64,000 nt of DNA from Bradyrhizobium oligotrophicum S58 (GTDB lineage Bacteria > Pseudomonadota > Alphaproteobacteria > Rhizobiales > Xanthobacteraceae): NCBI RefSeq assembly GCF_000344805.1, contig NC_020453.1, positions 7,916,001 through 7,980,000 on the forward strand, written 5' to 3'. Position 1 is the first letter of the stretch; each line of letters starts with the position of its first letter. Positions 16,936 through 24,965 of the stretch are shown here, piece by piece. The notes beneath the pieces are model-generated. The model did no database searches. It had not been told where the DNA came from and was given only the letters and a program-made list of their open reading frames with translations. The position numbers and the translations under genes are program-made.

Positions 16936-18093
16936 ATGACCGCGCTCCGTTTCGATCCGATCCGCCTGCCAAGCGAATGCGAGGAGCTGCGCAAGGAGGT
17001 GCGCGCGTTTCTCGCGGATGAGGTCGCCGCCGGCACCTTCAACCCGTTCCAGCCGCTGCGCGAGGACGCCGACGCACGCGAGTTCTCGAGACGGGTCGGC
17101 GCGCGCGGCTGGATCGGCATGACCTGGCCCAAGAAATACGGCGGCCACGAGCGCTCGTTCCTGGAGCGCTATGTCGTCACCGAGGAGATGCGCGTCGCCA
17201 ATGCGCCAGTCAGGCGCTTCTTCGTCGCCGACCGCCAGAGCGGACCGATCCTGCTGCGCTACGCGCCGGAGCATATCAAGACGGACATCCTGCCGCGCAT
17301 CTGCCGCGGCGAATTGTGCTTCGCCATCGGCATGAGCGAGCCGAATTCCGGCTCCGACCTGTTCGCGGCCAAGACGCGCGCGACCAAGACGGACGGCGGC
17401 TGGCTGATCAACGGCTCCAAGATCTGGACCACGTCGGCGCACATGGCCGACTACATGATCGCGATCTTCCGGACGTCGCCGTCGACCAAGGAGAACCGCC
17501 GTCACGGCCTGACGCAGTTCCTGGTGAACATGAAGACGCCGGGCATCAAGGTGAATCCGATCGGGCAGATCACCGGGCAGAAGGAATTCAACGAGGTCGT
17601 CTTCACCGACGCCTTCGTGCCGGACGATCATCAGCTCGGCGAGATCGACGGCGCCTGGAAGCAGGCAACGTCCGAGCTCGCCTATGAGCGCTCGGGGCCG
17701 GAGCGCTTCCTGGAAACCTACTACGTGCTGACCGAGCTGGTGCGCGCCGTCGGCCCCGATCCCGACACCCGCAGCGCCGAGGGCATCGGCCGGCTGGTCG
17801 CACAGCTGCATACGATGCGGCGGATGTCGGTGTCGGTCGCCGGCATGCTGCAGGCCGGCAAGGAGCCGGTGGTCGAGGCCTCGATCGTCAAGGACATCGG
17901 CACGGTGTGGGAGCAGCAATTGCCCCACCGCGTGCGCGACCTCGCCGCCTTCGTCGAAGAGGACGCCGGCAATCGCGAGACTTTGGAGAACCAATTGACG
18001 TTCGCGATCCGCACCGCGCCCAAGCTGACCATCCAGGGCGGCACCACGGAAGTGCTGCGCGGCATCATCGCGCGCGGGCTGGGGTTGCGGTGA
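16936..18093 (+). CDS. Acyl-CoA dehydrogenase family protein
   Basis: A protein of 385 residues. It shows GWIGMTWPKKYGGHERSF, AIGMSEPNSGSDLFAAKTRA (substrate/FAD loop), WLINGSKIWTTSAHMADYM, and the C-terminal PKLTIQGGTTEVLRGIIARGLGL that ends many acyl-CoA dehydrogenases. It is probably a partner of the shorter dehydrogenase just upstream, with AAGAGGA before its ATG. It would introduce an alpha-beta double bond into an acyl-CoA and pass electrons to an electron-transfer flavoprotein. Confidence 0.88.
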   Translation: MTALRFDPIRLPSECEELRKEVRAFLADEVAAGTFNPFQPLREDADAREFSRRVGARGWIGMTWPKKYGGHERSFLERYVVTEEMRVANAPVRRFFVADRQSGPILLRYAPEHIKTDILPRICRGELCFAIGMSEPNSGSDLFAAKTRATKTDGGWLINGSKIWTTSAHMADYMIAIFRTSPSTKENRRHGLTQFLVNMKTPGIKVNPIGQITGQKEFNEVVFTDAFVPDDHQLGEIDGAWKQATSELAYERSGPERFLETYYVLTELVRAVGPDPDTRSAEGIGRLVAQLHTMRRMSVSVAGMLQAGKEPVVEASIVKDIGTVWEQQLPHRVRDLAAFVEEDAGNRETLENQLTFAIRTAPKLTIQGGTTEVLRGIIARGLGLR

Positions 18094-18147
18094 TGGCAGA
18101 ATACATCCTGGCTATCGCGAGCTGACGGCGTCGACAACCAACCCACC

Positions 18148-18224
18148 GTCATTGCGAGCGAAGTCGATTGCTTCCGCCGTCGCCCTTCGGGCTATGGCGG
18201 ACAAGTCGCTTCGCTCGCAATGAC
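18148..18224. repeat. Dispersed palindromic repeat, copy 3
   Basis: GTCATTGCGAGCGAAGTCGA on the left and CGCTTCGCTCGCAATGAC on the right form the arms. The centre has a second small palindrome (CCGTCGCCCTTCGGGCTATGG). It lies between the dehydrogenase pair and the crotonase gene. Confidence 0.8.
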
Positions 18225-18252
18225 GCCCGGAGAAGCAGAATTGGAGACCCAC

Positions 18253-19059
18253 ATGACTCACTTCCCTGACATCGGCGTCGAGATCCACGGCCATGTCGGC
18301 CTGATCGAGATCCGGCGCCCGCCGCTCAACTTCTTCGACATTGCGCTGATCAACCAGATCGCCGATGCGCTCGAAGGTTTCGATCGCGACATCGAGATCC
18401 GCGCGTCGGTGCTGGCGGCGCAGGGCAAGGCGTTCTGCGCCGGCGCCAATTTCGGCGATCCGGCGCGGCAGGCGCAGGAAGCCGCAGCAACGAAAGGTGA
18501 TCCCGCCGACAGCCTCGGCCCGATCAACCATCTCTACATGCAGGCGGTGCGCATCTTCCGCTGCAGGAAGCCGGTCGTCGCCGCCGTTCATGGTGCCGCC
18601 ATCGGCGGCGGTCTGGGCTTGGCCGTGTCCGCCGACTTCCGCGTCACCTGCCCTGAGGCGCGCTTCTCCGCCAATTTCACCAAGCTCGGCTTCCATCCCG
18701 GCTTCGGCCTGACGGTGACGCTGCCGGAGCTGATCGGCAAGAACAACGCCGAGCTGATGTTCTACACCAGCCGCCGCGTCACCGGCGAGGAGGCGCTCAG
18801 AATCGGCCTCGCCAATGAATGCGTACCGCAGGACCAGGTGCGCACGGCCGCGATGAAGCTCGCCTCGGAGATCGCCGAGTGCGCGCCGCTCGGCCTGCTG
18901 TCGACCCGCGCCACGATGCGCGCCGGCCTTGCCGATCGCGTGATGACCGCGACCGAGCACGAGCTCGCCGAGCAGACGAGACTGCGTGCGACCGAGGATT
19001 TCAAGGAAGGCGTCAAGGCCACCGAGGAGCGCCGCTTCGCGAACTTCAAGGGGCGGTGA
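18253..19059 (+). CDS. Enoyl-CoA hydratase/isomerase (crotonase) family protein
   Basis: A protein of 268 residues of the crotonase fold. It shows GKAFCAGANF (first oxyanion-hole strand), VAAVHGAAIGGGLGLAVSADFRV (second oxyanion-hole glycine region) and LGFHPGFGLTVTLPELIG. At the two positions where rat and bacterial hydratases carry the catalytic Glu residues I see Phe and Leu by hand alignment, so classical hydratase activity is doubtful. ATG at 18253 has GGAGA six bases upstream. Same strand as the acyl-CoA dehydrogenases, separated by a palindromic repeat. Confidence 0.8.
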   Translation: MTHFPDIGVEIHGHVGLIEIRRPPLNFFDIALINQIADALEGFDRDIEIRASVLAAQGKAFCAGANFGDPARQAQEAAATKGDPADSLGPINHLYMQAVRIFRCRKPVVAAVHGAAIGGGLGLAVSADFRVTCPEARFSANFTKLGFHPGFGLTVTLPELIGKNNAELMFYTSRRVTGEEALRIGLANECVPQDQVRTAAMKLASEIAECAPLGLLSTRATMRAGLADRVMTATEHELAEQTRLRATEDFKEGVKATEERRFANFKGR

Positions 19060-19105
19060 GCGGTTGGTGCCGTCGCGCAACCTCTTGCGGCAGGCTCGCT
19101 GCAAA

Positions 19106-19243
19106 CCTCGCCCCGCTTGCGGGGAGAGGTCGGATTGCATCGAAAGATGCAATTCGGGTGAGGGGGTACAGGTCTCACAACGAACACTCCCCGTGCGTCT
19201 GCCCCTCACCCCAACCCTCTCCCCGTGAAGAACGGGGAGAGGG
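19106..19243. repeat. GC-rich repeat with two hairpins
   Basis: Hairpin one is CCTCGCCCCGC-TT-GCGGGGAGAGG (19106-19129). Hairpin two is CCCTCTCCCCG-TGAAGAA-CGGGGAGAGGG (19215-19243). Between them are GATTGCATCGAAAGATGCAATTC and CCCCTCACCC. This is the general pattern of an intergenic repeat common in Bradyrhizobium. It lies between convergent genes and may also act as a terminator. Confidence 0.7.
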
Positions 19244-19294
19244 AGCGCAGAGTCGACCGGGGCCACAGCTGGGGTCCAACTCACAAGACGAATC

Positions 19295-20056
19295 TCACAT
19301 CGTCAGCACAAACGTCACGCCGCCAATCACGAACCGATCGTCCGACACCGCATAGCCGCGTGCACGCGCAGCGGCGCTGACGGAGGTCGCATCGGTGACG
19401 CGGAATGTCAGGCCGCTCATCAGTTCGCGCTCGCCGGGTTCGACACGGATGCCGGCGTTCGGCAGTTTCAACTGCTGAGCCCCATTGCTGCCGGCGGACG
19501 GCACCACGTCGAGGATACGCGCCCAATGCGCGGCGAGCGAGGCCGGATCGGGGCTCTGCAGCACGACCTCCGTCAGCGCCGCCGTCACGTCGCTGCGGAT
19601 CGCGCGCGGCCAATCCGGGCCGGCGGGTGGATACGGACCCAATACATCGTCACTGCCCTCGGTGTGATTGAGCTCGATGAACGCCGCGCGGCAGTCGCGC
19701 GGATGCAGTTGCACACCATGATAGGGCGGATGATCGATGACATTTGCGGTGCGCACGTCGAGCGCGTTGGCTCGGGCCGCGCGGCCATCGGGATCGTCGC
19801 AGGAAAAGATTGCCATGTAGCCGCCGCTTCCACCGCTCTTGTCCAGGAAGCGTCCGGCCGCCGTGCCCTCGCGGGTCGGGGCAATCACCTCGAGCAGGAT
19901 CGGCCCGACCGGCAGCAGCGCGTTTTCGAGCCCGTATTTGCCGACATGTGGATCGCGATAGCAGACCTCGAGCCCCATGATCGCGGCGATGTCGGACACG
20001 ACAGGCTCGAGGCTGCGTGCGACGAGACAGATCTGGCGCAGGTGGAGGTAAGACAT
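19295..20056 (-). CDS. VOC (glyoxalase/bleomycin-resistance fold) family protein
   Basis: A protein of 253 residues with two VOC half-domains: the N-terminal half MSYLHLRQICLVARSLEPVVSDIAAIMGLEVCYRD and a C-terminal half with SDVTAALTEVVLQSPDPASLAAHWARILDV and GVTFVLTM. It resembles glyoxalase-like proteins near acyl-CoA genes, but metal ligands could not be assigned with confidence. ATG at 20056 (AGGATGAG upstream) removes an N-terminal extension that is really palindromic repeat sequence. Confidence 0.72.
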   Translation of the reverse strand: MSYLHLRQICLVARSLEPVVSDIAAIMGLEVCYRDPHVGKYGLENALLPVGPILLEVIAPTREGTAAGRFLDKSGGSGGYMAIFSCDDPDGRAARANALDVRTANVIDHPPYHGVQLHPRDCRAAFIELNHTEGSDDVLGPYPPAGPDWPRAIRSDVTAALTEVVLQSPDPASLAAHWARILDVVPSAGSNGAQQLKLPNAGIRVEPGERELMSGLTFRVTDATSVSAAARARGYAVSDDRFVIGGVTFVLTM

Positions 20057-20105
20057 GGCGTACTCATCCTGGTCAGAGATTTGGCAATCGAAACCCCGGA
20101 CTCGC

Positions 20106-20186
20106 GTCATTGCGAGCGCAGCGACGCAATCCAGAGCGTGACGCGCAGCTCTGGATTGCTTCGTCGCAAGAGCTCCTCGCAATGAC
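20106..20186. repeat. Dispersed palindromic repeat, copy 4
   Basis: GTCATTGCGAGCGCAGCGAC at the left and CCTCGCAATGAC at the right, with CAATCCAGAGCGTGACGCGCAGCTCTGGATTG as inner palindrome. It lies between the VOC gene and the crotonase gene. Confidence 0.82.
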
Positions 20187-20197
20187 GGCGATGGGCC

Positions 20198-20992
20198 CTA
20201 CCGTCCCTGAAACACCGGCGCGCGCTTCTCGATGAAGGCTTTCGCCGCCTCCTTGTGATCCTCGGTGTCGCTGCAGCGGGAATGATGCATCGCCTCGGCG
20301 TCGAAGCAGGCTTCCAGCGTCATGCTCTCGGCGTTGTTGATGTTGCGCTTGATGTAGCCGAGCGTCACGCTCGGCCCCTGCGCCAGCGACAGCGCCAGCT
20401 CGCGGGCGGCGGCCTCGACCTCCGCATCGGCGACCACCTTCGTCAGCATGCCCAGGGCCAGCGCCTCCTGCGCCGTCAGGACCGGCGAGGTCAGATAGAG
20501 CTCCCGCGCCTTGGCGCTGCCGAGCAGCTGGGTCAGGAAATAAGTGCCGCCGAAATCACCCGACAGACCCACCTTGGCGAACGCCGTCGTGATCTTGGCC
20601 GATGCGCCGGCCACGCGCAGGTCACAGGCGAGCGCGATCGACAGGCCTGCGCCGGCCGCCGCGCCGTCAATCTGCGCTACCACCGGCTTCTGCATCTGGT
20701 GCAGCAGCCGCGACACTTCCATGCGTTCGCGCAGGGTCGAGACCTTGGTCTCGAATGACGGCGCGGTCCTGGCTTCGGCCATCGCCTTGACGTCGCCGCC
20801 GACACAGAACGTGCCGCCGGCGCCTTTCAGCAAGACGGCACGCACCTCGGGGTCATTGGCCGCGCGATGCGCCGCCTCGACCAGCCCCTTGGTCATGTCG
20901 CTGTTGAGCGCGTTGCGCCGCTCCGGACGGTTCATCGTGATCGTGAGCAGGCCGGCGTCGAGGTGCTGTAGCACAGTGGTGTTGGTGGTCAT
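20198..20992 (-). CDS. Enoyl-CoA hydratase/isomerase, PaaG-like
   Basis: A 264-residue crotonase. It shows MNRPERRNALNSDM, GAGGTFCVGGDVKAM (oxyanion hole), AQIDGAAAGAGLSIALACD and FAKVGLSGDFGGTYFLTQLLG. The Asp in GLSGDFGG matches the acid used by PaaG-type isomerases rather than the Glu pair of hydratases. ATG at 20992 has AGAGAGGA upstream. A Liv-type substrate-binding gene lies upstream on the same strand, with a palindromic repeat between, so they may share a transcript. Confidence 0.82.
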   Translation of the reverse strand: MTTNTTVLQHLDAGLLTITMNRPERRNALNSDMTKGLVEAAHRAANDPEVRAVLLKGAGGTFCVGGDVKAMAEARTAPSFETKVSTLRERMEVSRLLHQMQKPVVAQIDGAAAGAGLSIALACDLRVAGASAKITTAFAKVGLSGDFGGTYFLTQLLGSAKARELYLTSPVLTAQEALALGMLTKVVADAEVEAAARELALSLAQGPSVTLGYIKRNINNAESMTLEACFDAEAMHHSRCSDTEDHKEAAKAFIEKRAPVFQGR

Positions 20993-21017
20993 GACAAATC
21001 CTCTCTGAGATCGACCC

Positions 21018-21096
21018 GTCATTGCGAGGAGCGAAGCGACGACGCAATCCAGAGTCTTCGCGCAGCTCTGGATTGCGTCGCTTCGCTCGCAATGAC
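21018..21096. repeat. Dispersed palindromic repeat, copy 5
   Basis: GTCATTGCGAGGAGCGAAGC at the left, GTCGCTTCGCTCGCAATGAC at the right, with CAATCCAGAGTC/AGCTCTGGATTG inside. Best-conserved inverted copy of the family. Confidence 0.85.
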
Positions 21097-21101
21097 GGCA
21101 G

Positions 21102-22325
21102 CTATTTCTTCACCAGCGGACAACGCGACGCCTCCAGCGGCTGGAACGCCTCGTTGCCGGGTACGGTCGCGAGCAGCTTGTAGTCGTCCGACTTGCCCTT
21201 CGACTCCGAGGGCTTCTTGACCTCGAACAAATACATGTCGTGCACCATGCGGCCATCCTCGCGGATGCGGCCGCCCTTCGCGAACATGTCGTCGATGTCA
21301 GTCGCCCGCATCAGCTTCATGACGGCGTCCGGATCGGTGGTGCCGGCGGCCTTCACGGCTTTCAGGTAGTGCGTGACCGAGGAGTAGACGCCGGCCTGGG
21401 CCGAGGTCGGCACGCGCTTGGTGCGTGCCATGAAGCGCTTGGTGAAGGCGCGGGTGTCGTCGTTGAGATCCCAGTAGAACGCTTCGGCGACGAGCAGCCC
21501 CTGCGCGGTTTCCAGTCCGACGCTGTCGATGTCGGAGACGAAGGCGAGCAGCGGCGACAGCTTCTGCCCGCCTTTGGTGAGGCCGAACTCGGCGGCCTGT
21601 TTGATCGCGTTGATGGTGTCGCCGCCGGCATTGGCGAGACCGATCACCTTGGCCTTCGAGGCCTGCGCCTGCAGCAGGAAAGACGAGAAATCCGACGTGT
21701 TGAGCGGATGACGCACGCTGCCGAGCACCTTGCCGCCCGACTTCACCACGACCGCGCTGGTATCCTTCTCGAGATCCTGGCCGAACGCGTAGTCGGCGGT
21801 GAGAAAGAACCAGCTGTCGAGACCGGACTTCACAGCCGCGAGGCCGGTGACGTTGGCCTGCGCGAACGTGTCGAACACGTAGTGCACGGTGTAAGGGCCG
21901 CAGGCCTCGTTGGAGAGACGCACCGAGCCGGGGCCGTTGAAGATGATGATCTTGTTGCGCGCCTTGGCGATCTCGCCGGCGGCCAGCGCCGTGGCGGACG
22001 CGGCAACGTCCCAGATCATCTCGACACCCTGGTTGTCGAGCATGTCGCGGGCGATGTTGGCGGCGAGATCGGCCTTGTTGAGATGGTCGGCCGCGAGCAC
22101 CTCGATCTTGCGCCCGAGCACCTCGCCGCCGAAATCCTCCACCGCCATCTTCGCCGCGGTCTCGCTGCCGGGACCGGTGATGTCGGCGTAGAGGCTCGAC
22201 ATGTCGAGGATGCCACCGATCTTCAGCGGCGGCTTGCTCTGCGCATCCGCCACGCCTGCAGACAGCGTCAGCGCCGACGCCAGCATGAACAATGACGCCG
22301 CCGCGCCGCGGATGGTTCTGCTCAT
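21102..22325 (-). CDS. ABC transporter substrate-binding protein, branched-chain amino acid (Liv) type
   Basis: A protein of 407 residues. An N-terminal signal peptide (...LTLSAGVADA) precedes a periplasmic binding fold: LKIGGILDMSSLYADITGPGSETAAKMAVEDFGGEVLGRKIEVLAADHLNKADLAANIARDMLD is the LivJ-like start. No permease or ATPase follows in the window, so it is an orphan receptor. Next to acyl-CoA genes, such proteins often bind aromatic or short organic acids; that is only a guess here. A strong GGGAGGA precedes the ATG. Confidence 0.87.
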   Translation of the reverse strand: MSRTIRGAAASLFMLASALTLSAGVADAQSKPPLKIGGILDMSSLYADITGPGSETAAKMAVEDFGGEVLGRKIEVLAADHLNKADLAANIARDMLDNQGVEMIWDVAASATALAAGEIAKARNKIIIFNGPGSVRLSNEACGPYTVHYVFDTFAQANVTGLAAVKSGLDSWFFLTADYAFGQDLEKDTSAVVVKSGGKVLGSVRHPLNTSDFSSFLLQAQASKAKVIGLANAGGDTINAIKQAAEFGLTKGGQKLSPLLAFVSDIDSVGLETAQGLLVAEAFYWDLNDDTRAFTKRFMARTKRVPTSAQAGVYSSVTHYLKAVKAAGTTDPDAVMKLMRATDIDDMFAKGGRIREDGRMVHDMYLFEVKKPSESKGKSDDYKLLATVPGNEAFQPLEASRCPLVKK

Positions 22326-22482
22326 CGATATCCTCCCTGCCGGGCACGTCGCTACGTGGCGACGGCCTCGTTGATAGTTCGCATCATGGCGCAGGCCCCG
22401 TGATGCGGCAAGCGCTCAACAAAGGCGTCGCATGCCGCTTCTTTCCGCTCAATGGAATGGAAATTTCGTGCGATGGTGATGC

Positions 22483-23274
22483 ATGACGCGCGCGCTCCCG
22501 ACCCGCTGCAGAAACTGGCTTCACGGCCTGACGCTGAGCGCTGCGTGCACGGCCGCCTCGATCAGTCACGCCGCGCCGTGCATGTTCGCGGAGCTCGGCG
22601 AAGGGCATGTCAGCGACATCGTCGATGCGCGCAGCGTCCGCCTCAGCGACGGCCGCGAGGTGAGGCTCGCCGGCATCGAGGCGCCGCCGGCGGAGCAGCG
22701 GACAGCGGCGATGGATGCGCTCGGCGCGCTGCTGCGCGACCGCGACGTCGTGCTGCGCGGCGAAGACGACACGCCCGACCGCTACGGCCGGCAGCGAGCC
22801 TTTGCCTATGTGGGCGGCGCGGAGACCCCGGCGCAGAGCGAGCTGCTGCGGCAGGGCGCCGTCCTCCGGGGTATCGACGTGCCGGACCGGGAATGCGCCG
22901 TCAGCCTGGGGGCGGCGGAGGCCGAGGCTCGCATCGCCGGGCGTGGCGTCTGGTCGGCCGGGACCGTCATAAAAAACACGGAAAGTCCAGACGATATTTT
23001 GGCTCGCGTAGGGCTATTTACGGTTGTCGAAGGGAAGGTGTTGTCCGTACGACAGACGGGGACAACAACTTATCTGAACTTCGCTCGTAGCTGGACACGG
23101 GGCTTCGCGGTGATTATTCCAAAGCGTATGATGGCGGTATTGGAAGGTGCCGGTATCGACGTCAAATCACTTGCGAATCGGCAAGTTCGCGTGCGCGGTT
23201 GGGTTGAGGCGCATGCGGGCCCGAGACTGGAACTGACGCAGATCGCGCAGATCGAGATATTGAGCGGAAATTGA
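22483..23274 (+). CDS. Staphylococcal-nuclease-fold (thermonuclease family) secreted protein
   Basis: A protein of 263 residues with a signal peptide (ending near SISHA). VRLSDGREVRLAGIEAPPAEQ and DRYGRQRAFAYVGG match the two conserved loops of the nuclease fold. Compared with staphylococcal nuclease (RLLLVDTPE), the Ca-binding Asp is Glu and the catalytic Glu is Pro, while both Arg positions are kept, so nuclease activity is doubtful. The C-terminal 100 residues (DDILARVGLFTVVEGKVLSVRQ onwards) form a second beta-rich part, perhaps an OB fold. Followed 12 bases later by an M48 lipoprotein, probably the same transcript. Confidence 0.75.
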   Translation: MTRALPTRCRNWLHGLTLSAACTAASISHAAPCMFAELGEGHVSDIVDARSVRLSDGREVRLAGIEAPPAEQRTAAMDALGALLRDRDVVLRGEDDTPDRYGRQRAFAYVGGAETPAQSELLRQGAVLRGIDVPDRECAVSLGAAEAEARIAGRGVWSAGTVIKNTESPDDILARVGLFTVVEGKVLSVRQTGTTTYLNFARSWTRGFAVIIPKRMMAVLEGAGIDVKSLANRQVRVRGWVEAHAGPRLELTQIAQIEILSGN

Positions 23275-23286
23275 CCGCGTAGGTAC

Positions 23287-24789
23287 GTGAGTAGCGACGT
23301 GAACCTGTCTGTTCGAAGGCGCATGATGACGGTGAGGTGCGGTTCGCTGATCGCACCAGCCTTGCTGTGCCTGGGGCTGGCGCTGTCCGGCTGCAGTGAC
23401 ATGGGCAAGCTGCAGCAGGCGACGGCGCCGATGCCGACGCCGCGGCCGAAGCCGGCGATGGTGCAGACCACGCCGGCAAGCGATCGCGAGCATGAGCGCA
23501 TCCTTGCAACTTATGGCGGCGCTTATGAGGACCCGCAGCTCGAAGGGCTGATCTCGCGCATCGTCGATCGGCTCGTCGCAGTCTCGGATCGCCCGGACCA
23601 GGGCTACAAGGTCACGATCCTGAACTCCGGCGCGGTCAACGCCTTCGCGCTGCCCACCGGCCAGCTTTACGTCACGCGCGGCCTGATCGCGCTCGCGAAC
23701 GACACTTCGGAATTGTCCTCGGTGCTGAGCCACGAGATGGCGCATGTGCTGGCGCGCCACGCCGCGATCCGCGAGGACCAGGCACGGCAGGCCGCCGTGG
23801 TGACCCGCGTCGTGTCCGACATGGGCAATGATCCGGACCTGACCGCGCTGGCGCTGGCCAAGACCAAGCTGACGATGGCGAGCTTCTCCCGCACCCAGGA
23901 GTTCGAGGCCGACGGTATCGGCGTCGGCATCTCCGCCAAGGCGAAGTTCGATCCCTACGGCGCGGCGCGGTTTCTGACCTCGATGGAGCGCAATGCGGAG
24001 TTGAAGGCGGGGAAAGTCGCAATCGATCCGCGGGCGCAGGACTTCCTGTCGTCGCATCCGGCAACCCCCGAGCGCGTGCAGAACGCAGCCGCGATCGCCA
24101 AGCAATACGTCTCGGCGGACGCCAAGGAGCACGATCGCGAGAGCTATCTGGCGGCGGTCGACAACATCGTCTTCGGCGAGGATCCCAGCGAGGGCTTCGT
24201 GCGTGGCCGGCGCTTCCTGCATCCGAAGCTCGGCTTCACCTTCCAGGCGCCGGAGAACTTCACGCTCGACAACACTGCGCAGGCCGTGATCGGCGTGCGG
24301 GAGGGCGGTGCGCAGGCGATGCGCTTCGACGTGGTGCGCGTCCCGGCCCAGCAGACGCTCGGCGACTACCTCAACTCCGGCTGGATGGAGAACGTCGACA
24401 AGTCGGCGACCGAGGAGCTGACGATCAACGGCTTCCCGGCGGCCTCGACCACCGCGAGCGGCGATCCCTGGCAGTTCAAGGTCTACGCACTGCGCGTCGG
24501 CAGTGATGTCTATCGCTTCATCTTTGCGTCGCGGCAGAAGACCACCGAGAGCGAGCGCAATGCGCGGGAGACCGTGAACTCGTTCCGCAGGCTCAGCCTC
24601 GAAGAGATCCAGTCGGCCCGCCCGCTGCGCATCAAGGTGATCACCGTGCAGCCCGGCGACACCGTCGAATCCCTCGCGCACCGCATGACCGGCGTCGACC
24701 GCCCGATCGAGCGCTTCCGCGTCCTCAACGGCCTCGACGCCCGCGCCCAGGTCAAGGTGCGCGATCGTGTGAAGATCGTGGTGGAGTGA
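23287..24789 (+). CDS. M48 family lipoprotein metalloprotease
   Basis: A protein of 500 residues from a GTG at 23287 (an in-frame ATG at 23323 is also possible). A lipobox LALSGC (Cys36) marks a lipoprotein. The zinc site is HEMAH at 149-153 with a downstream Glu in EFEADG (near 205). This is the BepA/YfgC-like arrangement for periplasmic protein quality control. A C-terminal domain (VITVQPGDTVESLAHRMTG...FRVLNGLDARAQVKVRDRVKIV) resembles a LysM-like cell-wall module. By family it degrades misassembled outer-membrane proteins. The start is the least certain part. Confidence 0.83.
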   Translation: MSSDVNLSVRRRMMTVRCGSLIAPALLCLGLALSGCSDMGKLQQATAPMPTPRPKPAMVQTTPASDREHERILATYGGAYEDPQLEGLISRIVDRLVAVSDRPDQGYKVTILNSGAVNAFALPTGQLYVTRGLIALANDTSELSSVLSHEMAHVLARHAAIREDQARQAAVVTRVVSDMGNDPDLTALALAKTKLTMASFSRTQEFEADGIGVGISAKAKFDPYGAARFLTSMERNAELKAGKVAIDPRAQDFLSSHPATPERVQNAAAIAKQYVSADAKEHDRESYLAAVDNIVFGEDPSEGFVRGRRFLHPKLGFTFQAPENFTLDNTAQAVIGVREGGAQAMRFDVVRVPAQQTLGDYLNSGWMENVDKSATEELTINGFPAASTTASGDPWQFKVYALRVGSDVYRFIFASRQKTTESERNARETVNSFRRLSLEEIQSARPLRIKVITVQPGDTVESLAHRMTGVDRPIERFRVLNGLDARAQVKVRDRVKIVVE

Positions 24790-24866
24790 GGCGGTTCTCT
24801 CGGGCCTCCAGGTGAACGCCGCGTCCTCGACGAGCTCGGCTGACCGAGGACAAGTGAACGCCGCCG

Positions 24867-24964
24867 AAAGCGCGATGAGATCAGGATGAATCGTCATCGC
24901 GCTTTAGGTTGTTGTTTGCGCATGATCTTTTCGGAAAACGGCTGCGCACTTTTCCGGATCATGC
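24867..24964. repeat. Repeat element with two inverted repeats
   Basis: Part one is a perfect 12-bp stem (AAAGCGCGATGA / TCATCGCGCTTT, 24867-24905) followed by a T-rich run, which can terminate the M48 gene. Part two (24920-24964) has GCATGATC/GATCATGC arms with TTTTCGGAAAACGGC and CACTTTTCCG between. I recognise this combination as a common intergenic repeat in Bradyrhizobium. It abuts the convergent lactonase stop at 24966. Confidence 0.8.
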
Positions 24965-24965
24965 T

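Noticed and set aside
23167..24897. A 576-codon minus-strand frame opposite the M48 gene
   Set aside because: Antisense shadow; the plus strand encodes lipobox and HExxH motifs.
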